From NCBI GenBank assembly GCA_965243835.1, contig OZ251578.1, positions 2,976,001 to 3,040,000 on the forward strand: a stretch of DNA of 64,000 bases. The letters run 5' to 3'. A program made the position numbers and the translations under genes. Under the pieces are notes generated by a model. It was not told the origin of the DNA, did not search any database, and saw nothing but the letters and a program-made list of their open reading frames with translations. Source of the DNA: G965202665 sp965243835. Lineage in GTDB: Bacteria > Actinomycetota > Acidimicrobiia > Spongiisociales > Spongiisociaceae. Below are positions 1 through 6,797 of this stretch, in pieces. Within the stretch, counting starts at the first letter, position 1; every line of letters starts with the position of its first letter.

Positions 1-1
1 C

Positions 2-202
2 GCCTTCTACATGCTGACCGGCTTCCACGGGGTGCATGTGGTGATCGGGGTGCTGATGCTGTTGATATTGGGCGGCAAGTCCCTGCGTCAGGGCCGGCTG
101 TCGGAGCGGGAAGGTTTCAATGTGGAACTGGTGGGGCTGTACTGGCACTTCGTGGACATCATCTGGATTGTCATCTTCGTGCTCATCTACCTGATCCAGT
201 AA
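2..202 (+). CDS. ctaE: Cytochrome c oxidase subunit III, C-terminal end (partial)
   Basis: This is the last 66 residues of a heme-copper oxidase subunit III; the gene begins before the window. The frame opens with AFYMLTGFHGVHV, the conserved histidine-containing helix of CoxC/CtaE. It then has the E-G-F-N-V-E-L loop and the final Y-W-H-F-V-D-I-I-W helix typical of the family. It acts in the cytoplasmic membrane beside subunit I of an aa3/caa3-type terminal oxidase. Subunit IV and the assembly factor CtaG follow in the same direction with almost no gap, so this is the tail of a ctaCDEF-type operon. Confidence 0.93.
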   Translation, partial: AFYMLTGFHGVHVVIGVLMLLILGGKSLRQGRLSEREGFNVELVGLYWHFVDIIWIVIFVLIYLIQ

Positions 203-224
203 GCGACGGGAGAAAGGAACCGAC

Positions 225-536
225 ATGGCGGACGGCGCGCATCATCACCCCACCCCCAAACAGTATGTGTCGGTGGCCTTGGTGCTGGCCGTCCTCACCG
301 CCCTGGAAGTGGCCCTGTTCTACCTGGAAAGCGGGGTGGACGCCGTTACGCAGACGATCACCGTCCCCGCCCTGCTCATTCTGAGCGCCCTCAAGTTTTA
401 TCTGGTGGTGGCGATGTTCATGCATCTGCGCTACGAGAGGCGCCTTCTGTCCCGCTTTTTCACCTCCGGGGCCATCCTGGCGGGAGCCCTGTATCTGATC
501 ACCTTGTCGGCCCTGGGAGCGGTGGCTCTTTTCTGA
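225..536 (+). CDS. ctaF: Cytochrome c oxidase subunit IV (prokaryotic type)
   Basis: A 103-residue membrane protein with three predicted helices, at about residues 14-33, 45-64 and 79-101. A short His-rich N-terminus is followed by K-Q-Y-V, and the second helix ends L-K-F-Y-L-V-V-A-M-F-M-H-L-R. That pattern is typical of the small prokaryotic cytochrome c oxidase subunit IV of caa3-type oxidases, where it is thought to stabilise the complex. An AGAAAGG Shine-Dalgarno sequence precedes the ATG. The stop overlaps the ctaG start (TGATG), so translation is coupled. Confidence 0.85.
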   Translation: MADGAHHHPTPKQYVSVALVLAVLTALEVALFYLESGVDAVTQTITVPALLILSALKFYLVVAMFMHLRYERRLLSRFFTSGAILAGALYLITLSALGAVALF

Positions 537-1363
537 TGCCGGTCTCCTTGTCGGCGGAGACGCTACCCTGGCATTCCCACCCCGACGTGTGGGCTTTAGT
601 AGCGGTCCTGGGAGGGGGATGGTGGTATGCGGTGCGTCGCCTGGGGCCGATGCTGAACATCGCCGGGCCGGTCGCCACCCGGCGGCAGGCGCTCTCCTTC
701 TACGCGGGGCTGGCGGTTCTATGGGGAGTGTCGGACTGGCCTTTTCACGACATCGCCGAGCGTTACCTGTTTATGTTTCATATGTTGGAGCATATGGGGA
801 TCGCCCTGATCGCGGTTCCGTTGTTGATTATGGGAACTCCGGCCTGGCTGATGCGTCATCTGCTGGGCGGCCCCCGGACGGTGCGGCTGTTGCGCCCCCT
901 GTTGCGCCCGTTGCCCGCTTTCTTCATCGCCAACCTGGTTTTCGTGGGACTGCACTGGCCGCAGGCGGTGCGTGTGATGCTCACCTCCGGCTGGGCGCAT
1001 TTTCTGATCCACGGCGGTTTGCTGGCCTCGGCTTTCGTGATGTGGATGCCGGTCCTGAGCCCGATGCGGGAGTTGCCCCGTCTGCGCCCTCCGCTGGCCA
1101 TGGCCTACCTGTTCGCCCATTCCCTGCTCCCCACCATCCCCGCCTCTTTCCTCACTTTCGGCCGGGAACCGCTGTACCCGTTGTATGCGGCCGCCCCCCG
1201 CCTGTGGGGAATAGACGTGATGACGGATCAGACGGTGGCCGGCCTGATAATGAAACTGGGAGGCGGGGCCATACTGTGGGGAACCATTGCGGTGATGTGG
1301 TTTCGCTGGTATTCCCGGGAACGGCAATGGGATGCTTTGGAACGAACCCTGCGCCAAACATGA
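536..1363 (+). CDS. ctaG: Cytochrome c oxidase assembly factor CtaG (caa3 type)
   Basis: A 275-residue polytopic membrane protein of the caa3_CtaG family, which is required for maturation of the oxidase copper centres. Diagnostic features are W-P-F-H-D-I-A near residue 67, then the His/Met-rich helix F-M-F-H-M-L-E-H-M around residues 78-86 and G-T-P-A-W-L-M. A further L-H-W-P and F-L-I-H helix follows, and these His/Met positions are plausible copper ligands. The start overlaps the subunit IV stop and the end overlaps the next gene by ATGA, so this belongs to the oxidase operon. It is unrelated to the eukaryotic Cox11-type protein also called CtaG. Confidence 0.85.
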   Translation: MPVSLSAETLPWHSHPDVWALVAVLGGGWWYAVRRLGPMLNIAGPVATRRQALSFYAGLAVLWGVSDWPFHDIAERYLFMFHMLEHMGIALIAVPLLIMGTPAWLMRHLLGGPRTVRLLRPLLRPLPAFFIANLVFVGLHWPQAVRVMLTSGWAHFLIHGGLLASAFVMWMPVLSPMRELPRLRPPLAMAYLFAHSLLPTIPASFLTFGREPLYPLYAAAPRLWGIDVMTDQTVAGLIMKLGGGAILWGTIAVMWFRWYSRERQWDALERTLRQT

Positions 1364-1932
1364 CCGTTGATTGGAAGCGGGCGGGGACGGGAGTCTCGGC
1401 CGGGATCCTGTTGCTGGCGGCGGCGGCCTGCGGCGGCTCCGGGGAAACGGAGGCGCCGGTCCCGGCGACGAACGCCGACCGTCCCGCTCCGCAAGCGACC
1501 GTCGCCGACCAACCCGCTCCGGTCACCTCCACTACCGCCGTCCCGCAGACGACCGCCGCCGTGACGACCACCCGGCCCCCCGCCGCCGCCACTGTCGCCC
1601 CTTCAACCACCACCGCGCCGACGACCGCCACGCCGCCGACTACCAAGCCGACGACCACCACCGCACCGCCGTCGGGAACGGTCATTGAGCTGGAAATAAC
1701 GGACGGGAAACTGGAGGGCGGGGCGCGGCGGGAGGCGGCCTCTCTGGGGGAAGAGGTTACGGTGCGGGTGAGCGGAAACAGCGCGGATCACGTGCATGTT
1801 CACGGCTACGACCTTTTCCTGCACTTGGAGGACGGGGCGGGCGAGTTGGCTTTCGTCGCCGACATTCCGGGGGTGTTTGAGATCGAGTTGGAGGAGGCGG
1901 GGATAGTCCTCGTCCAACTGGAGGTTTCCTGA
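1360..1932 (+). CDS. Probable secreted lipoprotein with cupredoxin-like domain
   Basis: The chosen ATG overlaps the ctaG stop (ATGA) and gives 190 residues. A basic start and a hydrophobic helix end in LLLAAAACGGSG, a lipobox-like site with a Cys near residue 24. Residues about 35-105 are a low-complexity Thr/Pro/Ala linker, common in exported actinobacterial lipoproteins. The C-terminal ~85 residues form a beta-rich domain with an H-V-H-V-H-G-Y-D segment, which resembles cupredoxin-like folds. A role in copper delivery to the oxidase is inferred only from that segment and the location. A longer ORF from 589 in this frame is a shadow of ctaG. Confidence 0.7.
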   Translation: MTVDWKRAGTGVSAGILLLAAAACGGSGETEAPVPATNADRPAPQATVADQPAPVTSTTAVPQTTAAVTTTRPPAAATVAPSTTTAPTTATPPTTKPTTTTAPPSGTVIELEITDGKLEGGARREAASLGEEVTVRVSGNSADHVHVHGYDLFLHLEDGAGELAFVADIPGVFEIELEEAGIVLVQLEVS

Positions 1933-1955
1933 TCCGGCGACGATGGCTTGTCCTT

Positions 1956-3305
1956 GTGTTGGCGGCGGGCGCCTCGGTCGCGGCCGCCTCCCCCGCCGGC
2001 GCGCATGGGGCAGGCGGGCGCCTGGACCTACCCATTCCGGCCTGGCAACTGGCGTGGGCGGCCTCCTTCGCATTGCTTTCCTCTTTCGCCGCCCTCGGTT
2101 TTTTCTGGAACCGGCCCCGGTTGGAACGGGCCGCGGTCGGGTGGGCCCTGCCCTCCTGGTTGCAGGCGGGCCGGGTGTTGCTGGCGACGGGCCGGGTGTT
2201 GGGATTGGCGGCGTTCGGAACCGTCTTGTACGCCGCGTTATGGGGAACCGCCGAGGCGGGGGCCAACATTTCCTCGTTTGCCATCTACATTATTTTCTGG
2301 GTGGGGATTCCGTTGGTCAGCGCCCTGTTCGGGGATGTGTGGGCCGCCCTCAACCCCTTCTACACCCTGGCCGACCTCGGGGCCTGGGTGCGGGCGCGGA
2401 TCGGCGGCCGCCCCCTGCCGGTCGCGGACCGCTCCGACGGGCATCACTGGTGGGCGGTGGCCTCCGTTTTCTGTTTCGCCTGGCTGGAACTGGCTTTTCA
2501 CAACTCCGACTCCCCCCGGGCCATCGGGACGTTCATGGCCGTCTACGCGGCGGTCATGCTGACCGGGGCTTGCATTGGCGGGCGGGGCTGGGTGCGGGGG
2601 GCGGACGGGTTCGGGGTTCTGTTCACCAAAATCGCCGCCCTGGCCCCCCTGCGGCGGGACGAGGACGGGGCATGGCGGGTGCGGGCTCCCCTGGCGGGGC
2701 TGTCCCGGTTGCCGGTCAAGCCGGGGACGGTGACTTTTATCCTGACCGTGCTCGGCTCCACCGCTTTCGACGGGTTCACCCGCAGTTCCTTCTGGCTGGA
2801 TGTCACTTCGGGTCGGGGAGGGTGGATACTGACGGCCCTCAACACCGGCGGGCTGGTGTTCGTCATCGGGATGGTGATGTTCCTCTACCGGCTGGCGATT
2901 ATGGCTACCGCCCGCATCACCGGCGACTCGGAGGCCGACTTGGGGGACGCTTTCGGGCCGTCCCTGATCCCCATCGCCTTGGCCTACACGGTGGCCCACT
3001 ATTTCAGTTTCCTGATCTTCGAAGGGCAGATGTTTTTTTGGTTGCTGTCCGACCCGCTGGCCCGGGGGTGGGACCTGTTCGGAACCGCCTCCCGCCCCAT
3101 TGACTACACCGTCCTGTCCCCGGCCGTCATCGCCTGGATCCAAACGGCGGGCATCGCCCTCGGCCACATCGCGGGGGCGGCCGTCGCCCACGACCGGGCC
3201 CTGGAACGCTACCCGGCCCGCTTGGCGGTCCGCTCCCAATACCCAATACTGGCGGTGATGATCGCCTACACGGTAGGCGGCCTGCTCCTCCTCCTCGGCG
3301 CCTGA
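1956..3305 (+). CDS. Polytopic membrane protein of unknown function (fenitrothion-hydrolase-annotated type)
   Basis: About 449 residues with a cleavable leader ending A-S-P-A-G-A-H-G and about 10 membrane helices. After the leader it reads L-P-I-P-A-W-Q-L-A-W-A-A-S-F, then F-F-W-N-R-P-R-L-E. From memory this resembles actinobacterial proteins sometimes labelled fenitrothion hydrolase, but the real role is unknown. The frame is open upstream into the overlap with the lipoprotein gene and encodes R-R-R-W before the leader. A basic signal peptide would therefore need a start upstream of the GTG at 1956. Only CTG (1929) or ATC (1932) is available there, behind GGAGGT at 1920-1925. Co-transcription with the oxidase genes is likely. 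Confidence 0.7.
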   Translation: MLAAGASVAAASPAGAHGAGGRLDLPIPAWQLAWAASFALLSSFAALGFFWNRPRLERAAVGWALPSWLQAGRVLLATGRVLGLAAFGTVLYAALWGTAEAGANISSFAIYIIFWVGIPLVSALFGDVWAALNPFYTLADLGAWVRARIGGRPLPVADRSDGHHWWAVASVFCFAWLELAFHNSDSPRAIGTFMAVYAAVMLTGACIGGRGWVRGADGFGVLFTKIAALAPLRRDEDGAWRVRAPLAGLSRLPVKPGTVTFILTVLGSTAFDGFTRSSFWLDVTSGRGGWILTALNTGGLVFVIGMVMFLYRLAIMATARITGDSEADLGDAFGPSLIPIALAYTVAHYFSFLIFEGQMFFWLLSDPLARGWDLFGTASRPIDYTVLSPAVIAWIQTAGIALGHIAGAAVAHDRALERYPARLAVRSQYPILAVMIAYTVGGLLLLLGA

Positions 3306-3324
3306 CCCCTCATCGGGATCGAGT

Positions 3325-3936
3325 TCACGGCGCAATCCCCACCATCACTAACGGCACGGATGGAACCCCGCGTCCTTGTCGTAATACATTGGCCAGATCC
3401 CGTTCGTAGTAGGGAACTCCCGAGGACATTTCCCGCTCCATTGCTTTCATCGGCAAAATTTCAATCCCCACATCAATCACATCCGAAACGTAGAAGGTGA
3501 GATGTTTGACAAACAGGTCGTGGGCAACAAATGCGTACTTGCCAAACTGTACCTCCACCGCCACCCTATCCTTCACAAAGTCGGTTTGGTTGTAGGACAT
3601 TATCGGCTCAAAACCGGCTTCCTCAATTATCTGCTTTTGTTCAACCGAAGAATAGGCTTGTACTTTACGTAAAATTTTTTCATCGGCTGTTACCCAAAAG
3701 GTGGTGCGATGCTCGCTCCATCCCGCAGACTCAAACCCTCTCCTAAAAGCTTGATTTAATGCCACCGGAGAGAACAGCGCCTTTCCCGGCGTCCTTTTTT
3801 CCCGGGAAATCTTCGTCCTTAGTTTCGTTGCGTCAATTCCGAAGATTATTCCCTGCACCTCCTCCCATAATTTCCTACGATGGGCTAGCAAGTACTCTTC
3901 ACCGTTCAAGTGTGAGTAAACCGCTGCTATACGCAT
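3325..3936 (-). CDS. Type II restriction endonuclease, BglII/BstYI-like
   Basis: 203 residues. The family call rests on the catalytic spacing D119-(8 residues)-E128-V-Q130. That matches the D84, E93, Q95 arrangement of BglII, in which Gln replaces the usual Lys of PD-(D/E)XK nucleases. The segment D-R-V-A-V-E-V-Q-F-G-K-Y-A-F-V is the core strand, and size also fits the family. Cleavage at a GATC-centred site such as AGATCT or RGATCY is inferred from the family only. The ATG at 3936 overlaps the stop of the upstream methyltransferase (ATGA), so the pair is translationally coupled. The DNA is visibly less GC-rich than its neighbours, suggesting acquisition. Confidence 0.8.
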   Translation of the reverse strand: MRIAAVYSHLNGEEYLLAHRRKLWEEVQGIIFGIDATKLRTKISREKRTPGKALFSPVALNQAFRRGFESAGWSEHRTTFWVTADEKILRKVQAYSSVEQKQIIEEAGFEPIMSYNQTDFVKDRVAVEVQFGKYAFVAHDLFVKHLTFYVSDVIDVGIEILPMKAMEREMSSGVPYYERDLANVLRQGRGVPSVPLVMVGIAP

Positions 3937-4832
3937 CAGTGGCCTCCGCCGGGGAGGGTGGGGTCGTAGATGGGTTTGCCCATGGGGCGGGTGCGCAGCG
4001 TACCGGCGTAAAACCGGTCGATGCGTTCCCGGGCGATATCCACGTATTCGGGGACAATGTCGCATCCGTAGGCATCCCGGTCGTGCATCAGCGCGGCGAT
4101 AATGGAGGAGCCAGCGCCCATATAGGGATCAAACACCGCATCGCCCGGGTTGGTCATTGACAGAACCAGCCGCTCCGCCAGCTCCACCGGGAACTGGCAG
4201 GGGTGGGCCGTTTTTTCCGGGTGGTTGCTCTTCACATTGGGGAAAATCCACACATCGCTCGGGTTTTTCCCTTTAGGGTTGCCCGACAGCCGACCCCGGT
4301 TGGGTCCCTTGAAATGACGCTTGCCCGGATATTTGGAGGGTACCCGGATCGGGTCCAGGTTCCAGGTGTAGTCATCCCCCTTGGTCCACCAGTTAATGGT
4401 CTCGTACCGCCCGGAAAGACGCTTGGCGCAGTGCAGACCGTGCCCGAAGTGCCAGATGATCCGGTTGCGGAGCTTCAATCCGAAATCGCGGAAAACCGGA
4501 TACAGCAGACTATCCAGGGGAATGATTTCGCCGTTCGCTACCCAGTTGCCCACCTGCCAACAGAGCGATCCCTGCGGGTGCAACAACCGCACGCACTCCC
4601 CTATCACCTCCCGTTGCGACTCCAGATAGGCGTCCAAGGGCTCCCGGCGTTCGTATGACTTCCCCAGGTTGTAAGGCGGCGAAGTGACTATCAGCTTCAT
4701 CGCCCCATCCGGCGCCTTCGCCATAAAACGCAGGTTGTCCTCGCAGGCAACTACCGGCCGGGCGGCTTCCCCCGGTGCGGGAGCCGTGCGCCCGGGGACG
4801 CCATCGAACAACGGAACGGCGGCGCTGGTCAT
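3936..4832 (-). CDS. Site-specific DNA methyltransferase (TSPPY, beta class)
   Basis: 298 residues from the chosen ATG, which has a GAGAGGAAGG Shine-Dalgarno sequence just upstream. Motif IV T-S-P-P-Y-N lies near residue 58 and motif I F-D-P-Y-M-G-A-G-S-S near the C-terminus. This IV-then-I order is the beta class, and TSPPY is common in N4-cytosine enzymes such as M.BamHI. It presumably protects the sites cut by the adjacent BglII-like nuclease. The frame stays open upstream to an ATG at 4883 (encoding M-S-H-P), 17 codons earlier and without a ribosome site, so a longer N-terminus cannot be excluded. Part of that extension runs through the 59-bp repeat. Confidence 0.88.
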   Translation of the reverse strand: MTSAAVPLFDGVPGRTAPAPGEAARPVVACEDNLRFMAKAPDGAMKLIVTSPPYNLGKSYERREPLDAYLESQREVIGECVRLLHPQGSLCWQVGNWVANGEIIPLDSLLYPVFRDFGLKLRNRIIWHFGHGLHCAKRLSGRYETINWWTKGDDYTWNLDPIRVPSKYPGKRHFKGPNRGRLSGNPKGKNPSDVWIFPNVKSNHPEKTAHPCQFPVELAERLVLSMTNPGDAVFDPYMGAGSSIIAALMHDRDAYGCDIVPEYVDIARERIDRFYAGTLRTRPMGKPIYDPTLPGGGH

Positions 4833-4863
4833 TTCCTTCCTCTCTTTGGCTACGGGGACAATT

Positions 4864-5004
4864 TTAATGGAGGGGTGTGACATTTTCAGGGCAGGTCGAG
4901 GGGGTGGCGAATTTCGGTGGGGAAATCGGGGCGGTAGCCGGGGGGCTGAAGTCCGCGATGCGTCGCTCCACGATCGCTTCCAGGTCATAGACGGAATCGC
5001 TCAT
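4864..5004 (-). CDS. Small ORF between two methyltransferase genes, ending in repeat DNA
   Basis: A 46-codon ORF whose ATG overlaps the stop of the upstream methyltransferase (ATGA), as for the genuine genes in this operon. The first ~20 residues (M-S-D-S-V-Y-D-L-E-A-I-V-E-R-R) look like an ordinary helical N-terminus. The second half is encoded by copy A of the 59-bp repeat and is Pro/Thr-rich. It may be a real small protein truncated by the repeat, or a relic. No function can be assigned. Confidence 0.4.
   Translation of the reverse strand: MSDSVYDLEAIVERRIADFSPPATAPISPPKFATPSTCPENVTPLH
4873..4931. repeat. 59-bp direct repeat, copy A
   Basis: Matches 5892-5950 at 58 of 59 positions, with one difference at 4893. 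The two copies lie 1,019 bp apart in the same orientation and bracket the second methyltransferase gene. In the other copy this sequence is the 3' end and stop codon of a DUF3566 gene, so copy A looks like a duplicated gene end. It is not an integron attC site, because no GTTRRRY core is visible. Confidence 0.9.
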
Positions 5005-5849
5005 TTACCCGCCAGCCTTTCCTGGGCGAGCGAGCAGTACTCCGGGTTGATATCTATGCCCAACGCCCTCCGATTGAGATCGGAGGCGGCGGCCAATGTG
5101 GAACCGGAGCCGACAAACGGGTCCAACACCAGATCGTTCTCGTCGGTGAACAACCGGATGAACCAGCTGGGAAGGCTCTCGGGGAACGCGGCGCTGTGTC
5201 CCCGGTTGGAGCACTCGGTCGCCATATGCAACACGTTGGTGGGATAGGCCAGCGACCGGCCCACCCAGCTGGAAATGTTCTTGCCGAACCCGCTGCCGAC
5301 TTTGGACTCGTCCCGGATGAGGTCCGTGTCGCTCAGGTTGCGCAAGCGTCCGTTGGCCCACTCCCCCACCGGAACCCGCACCTCGTCCTGGTTCATCTTG
5401 AAGCGCCGTTGCTTGTTGAACTGCACTAGCCTCTCCCAGGCATCCCGGAAACGGTTCGGCCATTTACCCGGATAGCAGTTTTTCTTGTGCCAGATGAATT
5501 CTTCGGTCCACAGCCATCCCGCCCGGCGCATTTCTTGGATTAACTCCAACACGTAGGTGTGACGCTCGCCGTTGACCGCCTTCTCCTTGATGTTGAGGAT
5601 GAAAGTGCCCTGCGGGTGCAACACATGCCGCAACCCGTCCGCAATCGGCATGAACCATTCCACATACTCATCCGGATGAATACCGCCGTAGGTAGAACGA
5701 CGCTGGTCGGCGTAGGGCGGCGAGGTGACGACCAGATGCACCGAGTCGGCGGGCAAGGTCCACAGGACCGCGGCCGCATCGCCTTCTATTACGCTCACCG
5801 GCGACTGCTCCGTCGGCAACGCGGGCCGCATCTCAATAGCCCTTGGCAT
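5001..5849 (-). CDS. Site-specific DNA methyltransferase (TSPPY, beta class), second of the operon
   Basis: 282 residues (276 if the internal ATG at 5831 is used). Motif IV T-S-P-P-Y-A-D-Q-R lies near residue 42 and motif I D-P-F-V-G-S-G-S-T near residue 248, the beta-class order. The region between holds an aromatic and basic target-recognition segment. It differs clearly from the methyltransferase downstream, so the operon has two enzymes of unlike sequence for one endonuclease. Such pairs occur where the two strands need separate enzymes, or after later insertion of one gene. Here the flanking 59-bp repeats favour separate insertion. A GGGAGG-type ribosome site precedes the ATG. Confidence 0.87.
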   Translation of the reverse strand: MPRAIEMRPALPTEQSPVSVIEGDAAAVLWTLPADSVHLVVTSPPYADQRRSTYGGIHPDEYVEWFMPIADGLRHVLHPQGTFILNIKEKAVNGERHTYVLELIQEMRRAGWLWTEEFIWHKKNCYPGKWPNRFRDAWERLVQFNKQRRFKMNQDEVRVPVGEWANGRLRNLSDTDLIRDESKVGSGFGKNISSWVGRSLAYPTNVLHMATECSNRGHSAAFPESLPSWFIRLFTDENDLVLDPFVGSGSTLAAASDLNRRALGIDINPEYCSLAQERLAGK

Positions 5850-5891
5850 GGAAAATCGCCTCCCTTCGCTTCGGTGACAACCTACTCATCA

Positions 5892-5950
5892 GGGTGTGAC
5901 ATTTTCAGGGCGGGTCGAGGGGGTGGCGAATTTCGGTGGGGAAATCGGGG
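5892..5950. repeat. 59-bp direct repeat, copy B
   Basis: The partner of 4873-4931. It covers the last codons and stop of the DUF3566 gene that ends at 5905, and extends past that stop to the element reading ATGTCACACCC on the minus strand. That element lies 53 nt upstream of the methyltransferase start at 5849. This copy is probably the original one, since it is part of an intact gene. Confidence 0.88.
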
Positions 5951-6369
5951 GCGGCAGACGGGGAGGAGACGGGGGCGGGGGCGGCCTCCGGATCGGGCAG
6001 GCGCAACGACTCCTCCAACATCACCACCTCCACTCCCCCCACCACATCGGAAACCAGGTTGTAGAGGATGGCCGCCAGGGTGGTGAGCAGGGTCATCGCC
6101 GCCCCAAAGGTGAAGGCGAAGAAAATGGACACCCGCACGAACCGACCGCCGTTGTCGAACAGGGCGCTCCCCTCGTCCAACAGGCTGATCCGGATCAGAA
6201 AATCGTCCAGGGAGGCGGGAACGCCCGCCCGCGCCAGAAGCGACCAGAACATCAGCAGGCCGATCAGGACCGCCACCGCGAACACCAGATGCAGAAGCAG
6301 GGCGACCTTGAAAACCGTCCACGGATCCACCTTGCGGATCACCCTGCGCACCCGCCGTACCGTGGCCAT
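5905..6369 (-). CDS. DUF3566-type membrane protein (first of two)
   Basis: 154 residues. A basic start with V-R-R-V-I-R-K-V-D-P-W-T-V-F-K leads into two membrane helices, at about 22-47 and 83-108. These are followed by the family signature A-I-L-Y-N-L-V-S-D-V-V-G-G-V-E. This is the DUF3566 family, commonly encoded after gyrA in actinobacteria (Rv0007 type) and linked there to envelope or division functions. The C-terminus is a Pro/Ala-rich tail whose last codons lie in the 59-bp repeat. It follows the second DUF3566 gene by five bases, so gyrB-gyrA-DUF3566-DUF3566 appears to be one operon. Confidence 0.85.
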   Translation of the reverse strand: MATVRRVRRVIRKVDPWTVFKVALLLHLVFAVAVLIGLLMFWSLLARAGVPASLDDFLIRISLLDEGSALFDNGGRFVRVSIFFAFTFGAAMTLLTTLAAILYNLVSDVVGGVEVVMLEESLRLPDPEAAPAPVSSPSAAPDFPTEIRHPLDPP

Positions 6370-6374
6370 TTCGC

Positions 6375-6797
6375 CTATCCCGCCGGGGGCTCGGCCGCAT
6401 ACGCCGGGTCCACCGGAACTTCCTCGTAGACGGTGAACTCCACCCCTCCCACCACCTCGGCGATCAGGTTGTAGAGGATGGCGGCCGAGGTGAGCAGGCC
6501 GGTGGCCATCATCATCCACCCCGCCGCCGCCAGCAAGGTGCCCCGCAAATATGTCGTGCCCGCCTGCAACAAGGTCTCGTCCGGGGCGATGAGGCTCACC
6601 CGTTGCGCGGCCCGCTCCAACGCTCCGGGGATGCCCAACCGATTGACGATGGCCCAGAAAGAAACCGCCAACAGCACCAGCCCCAAAGCGGCGATAGCGG
6701 TCAGTATCAAGGAGACTTTCAGCACCGTCCACGGGTCAAATTTGCGAATGATCCGCCGCACCCGACGACGGGTGGCGGGTACGCCCCAAGCGGTCAT
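6375..6797 (-). CDS. DUF3566-type membrane protein (second of two)
   Basis: 140 residues with the same architecture as its neighbour: I-R-K-F-D-P-W-T-V-L-K, two membrane helices, and A-I-L-Y-N-L-I-A-E-V-V-G-G-V-E. The two are clear paralogues from a tandem duplication, whereas most relatives carry one copy. The start overlaps the gyrA stop (ATGA). The tail is shorter than that of the downstream copy. The function is inferred only from the family. Confidence 0.87.
   Translation of the reverse strand: MTAWGVPATRRRVRRIIRKFDPWTVLKVSLILTAIAALGLVLLAVSFWAIVNRLGIPGALERAAQRVSLIAPDETLLQAGTTYLRGTLLAAAGWMMMATGLLTSAAILYNLIAEVVGGVEFTVYEEVPVDPAYAAEPPAG

Noticed and set aside
589..1932. 447-codon ORF spanning the ctaG gene
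   Set aside because: The first part is a frame shadow of ctaG. Only the portion from ATG 1360 reads as a lipoprotein.
1943..3103. Second long frame over the membrane protein
   Set aside because: It is Arg/Gly-rich shadow text without helices or motifs. The frame ending at 3305 has a leader and membrane helices.
4873..5950. Integron attC (59-base element) flanking a gene cassette
   Set aside because: The length is a coincidence. No GTTRRRY or RYYYAAC core sites and no integrase are visible.
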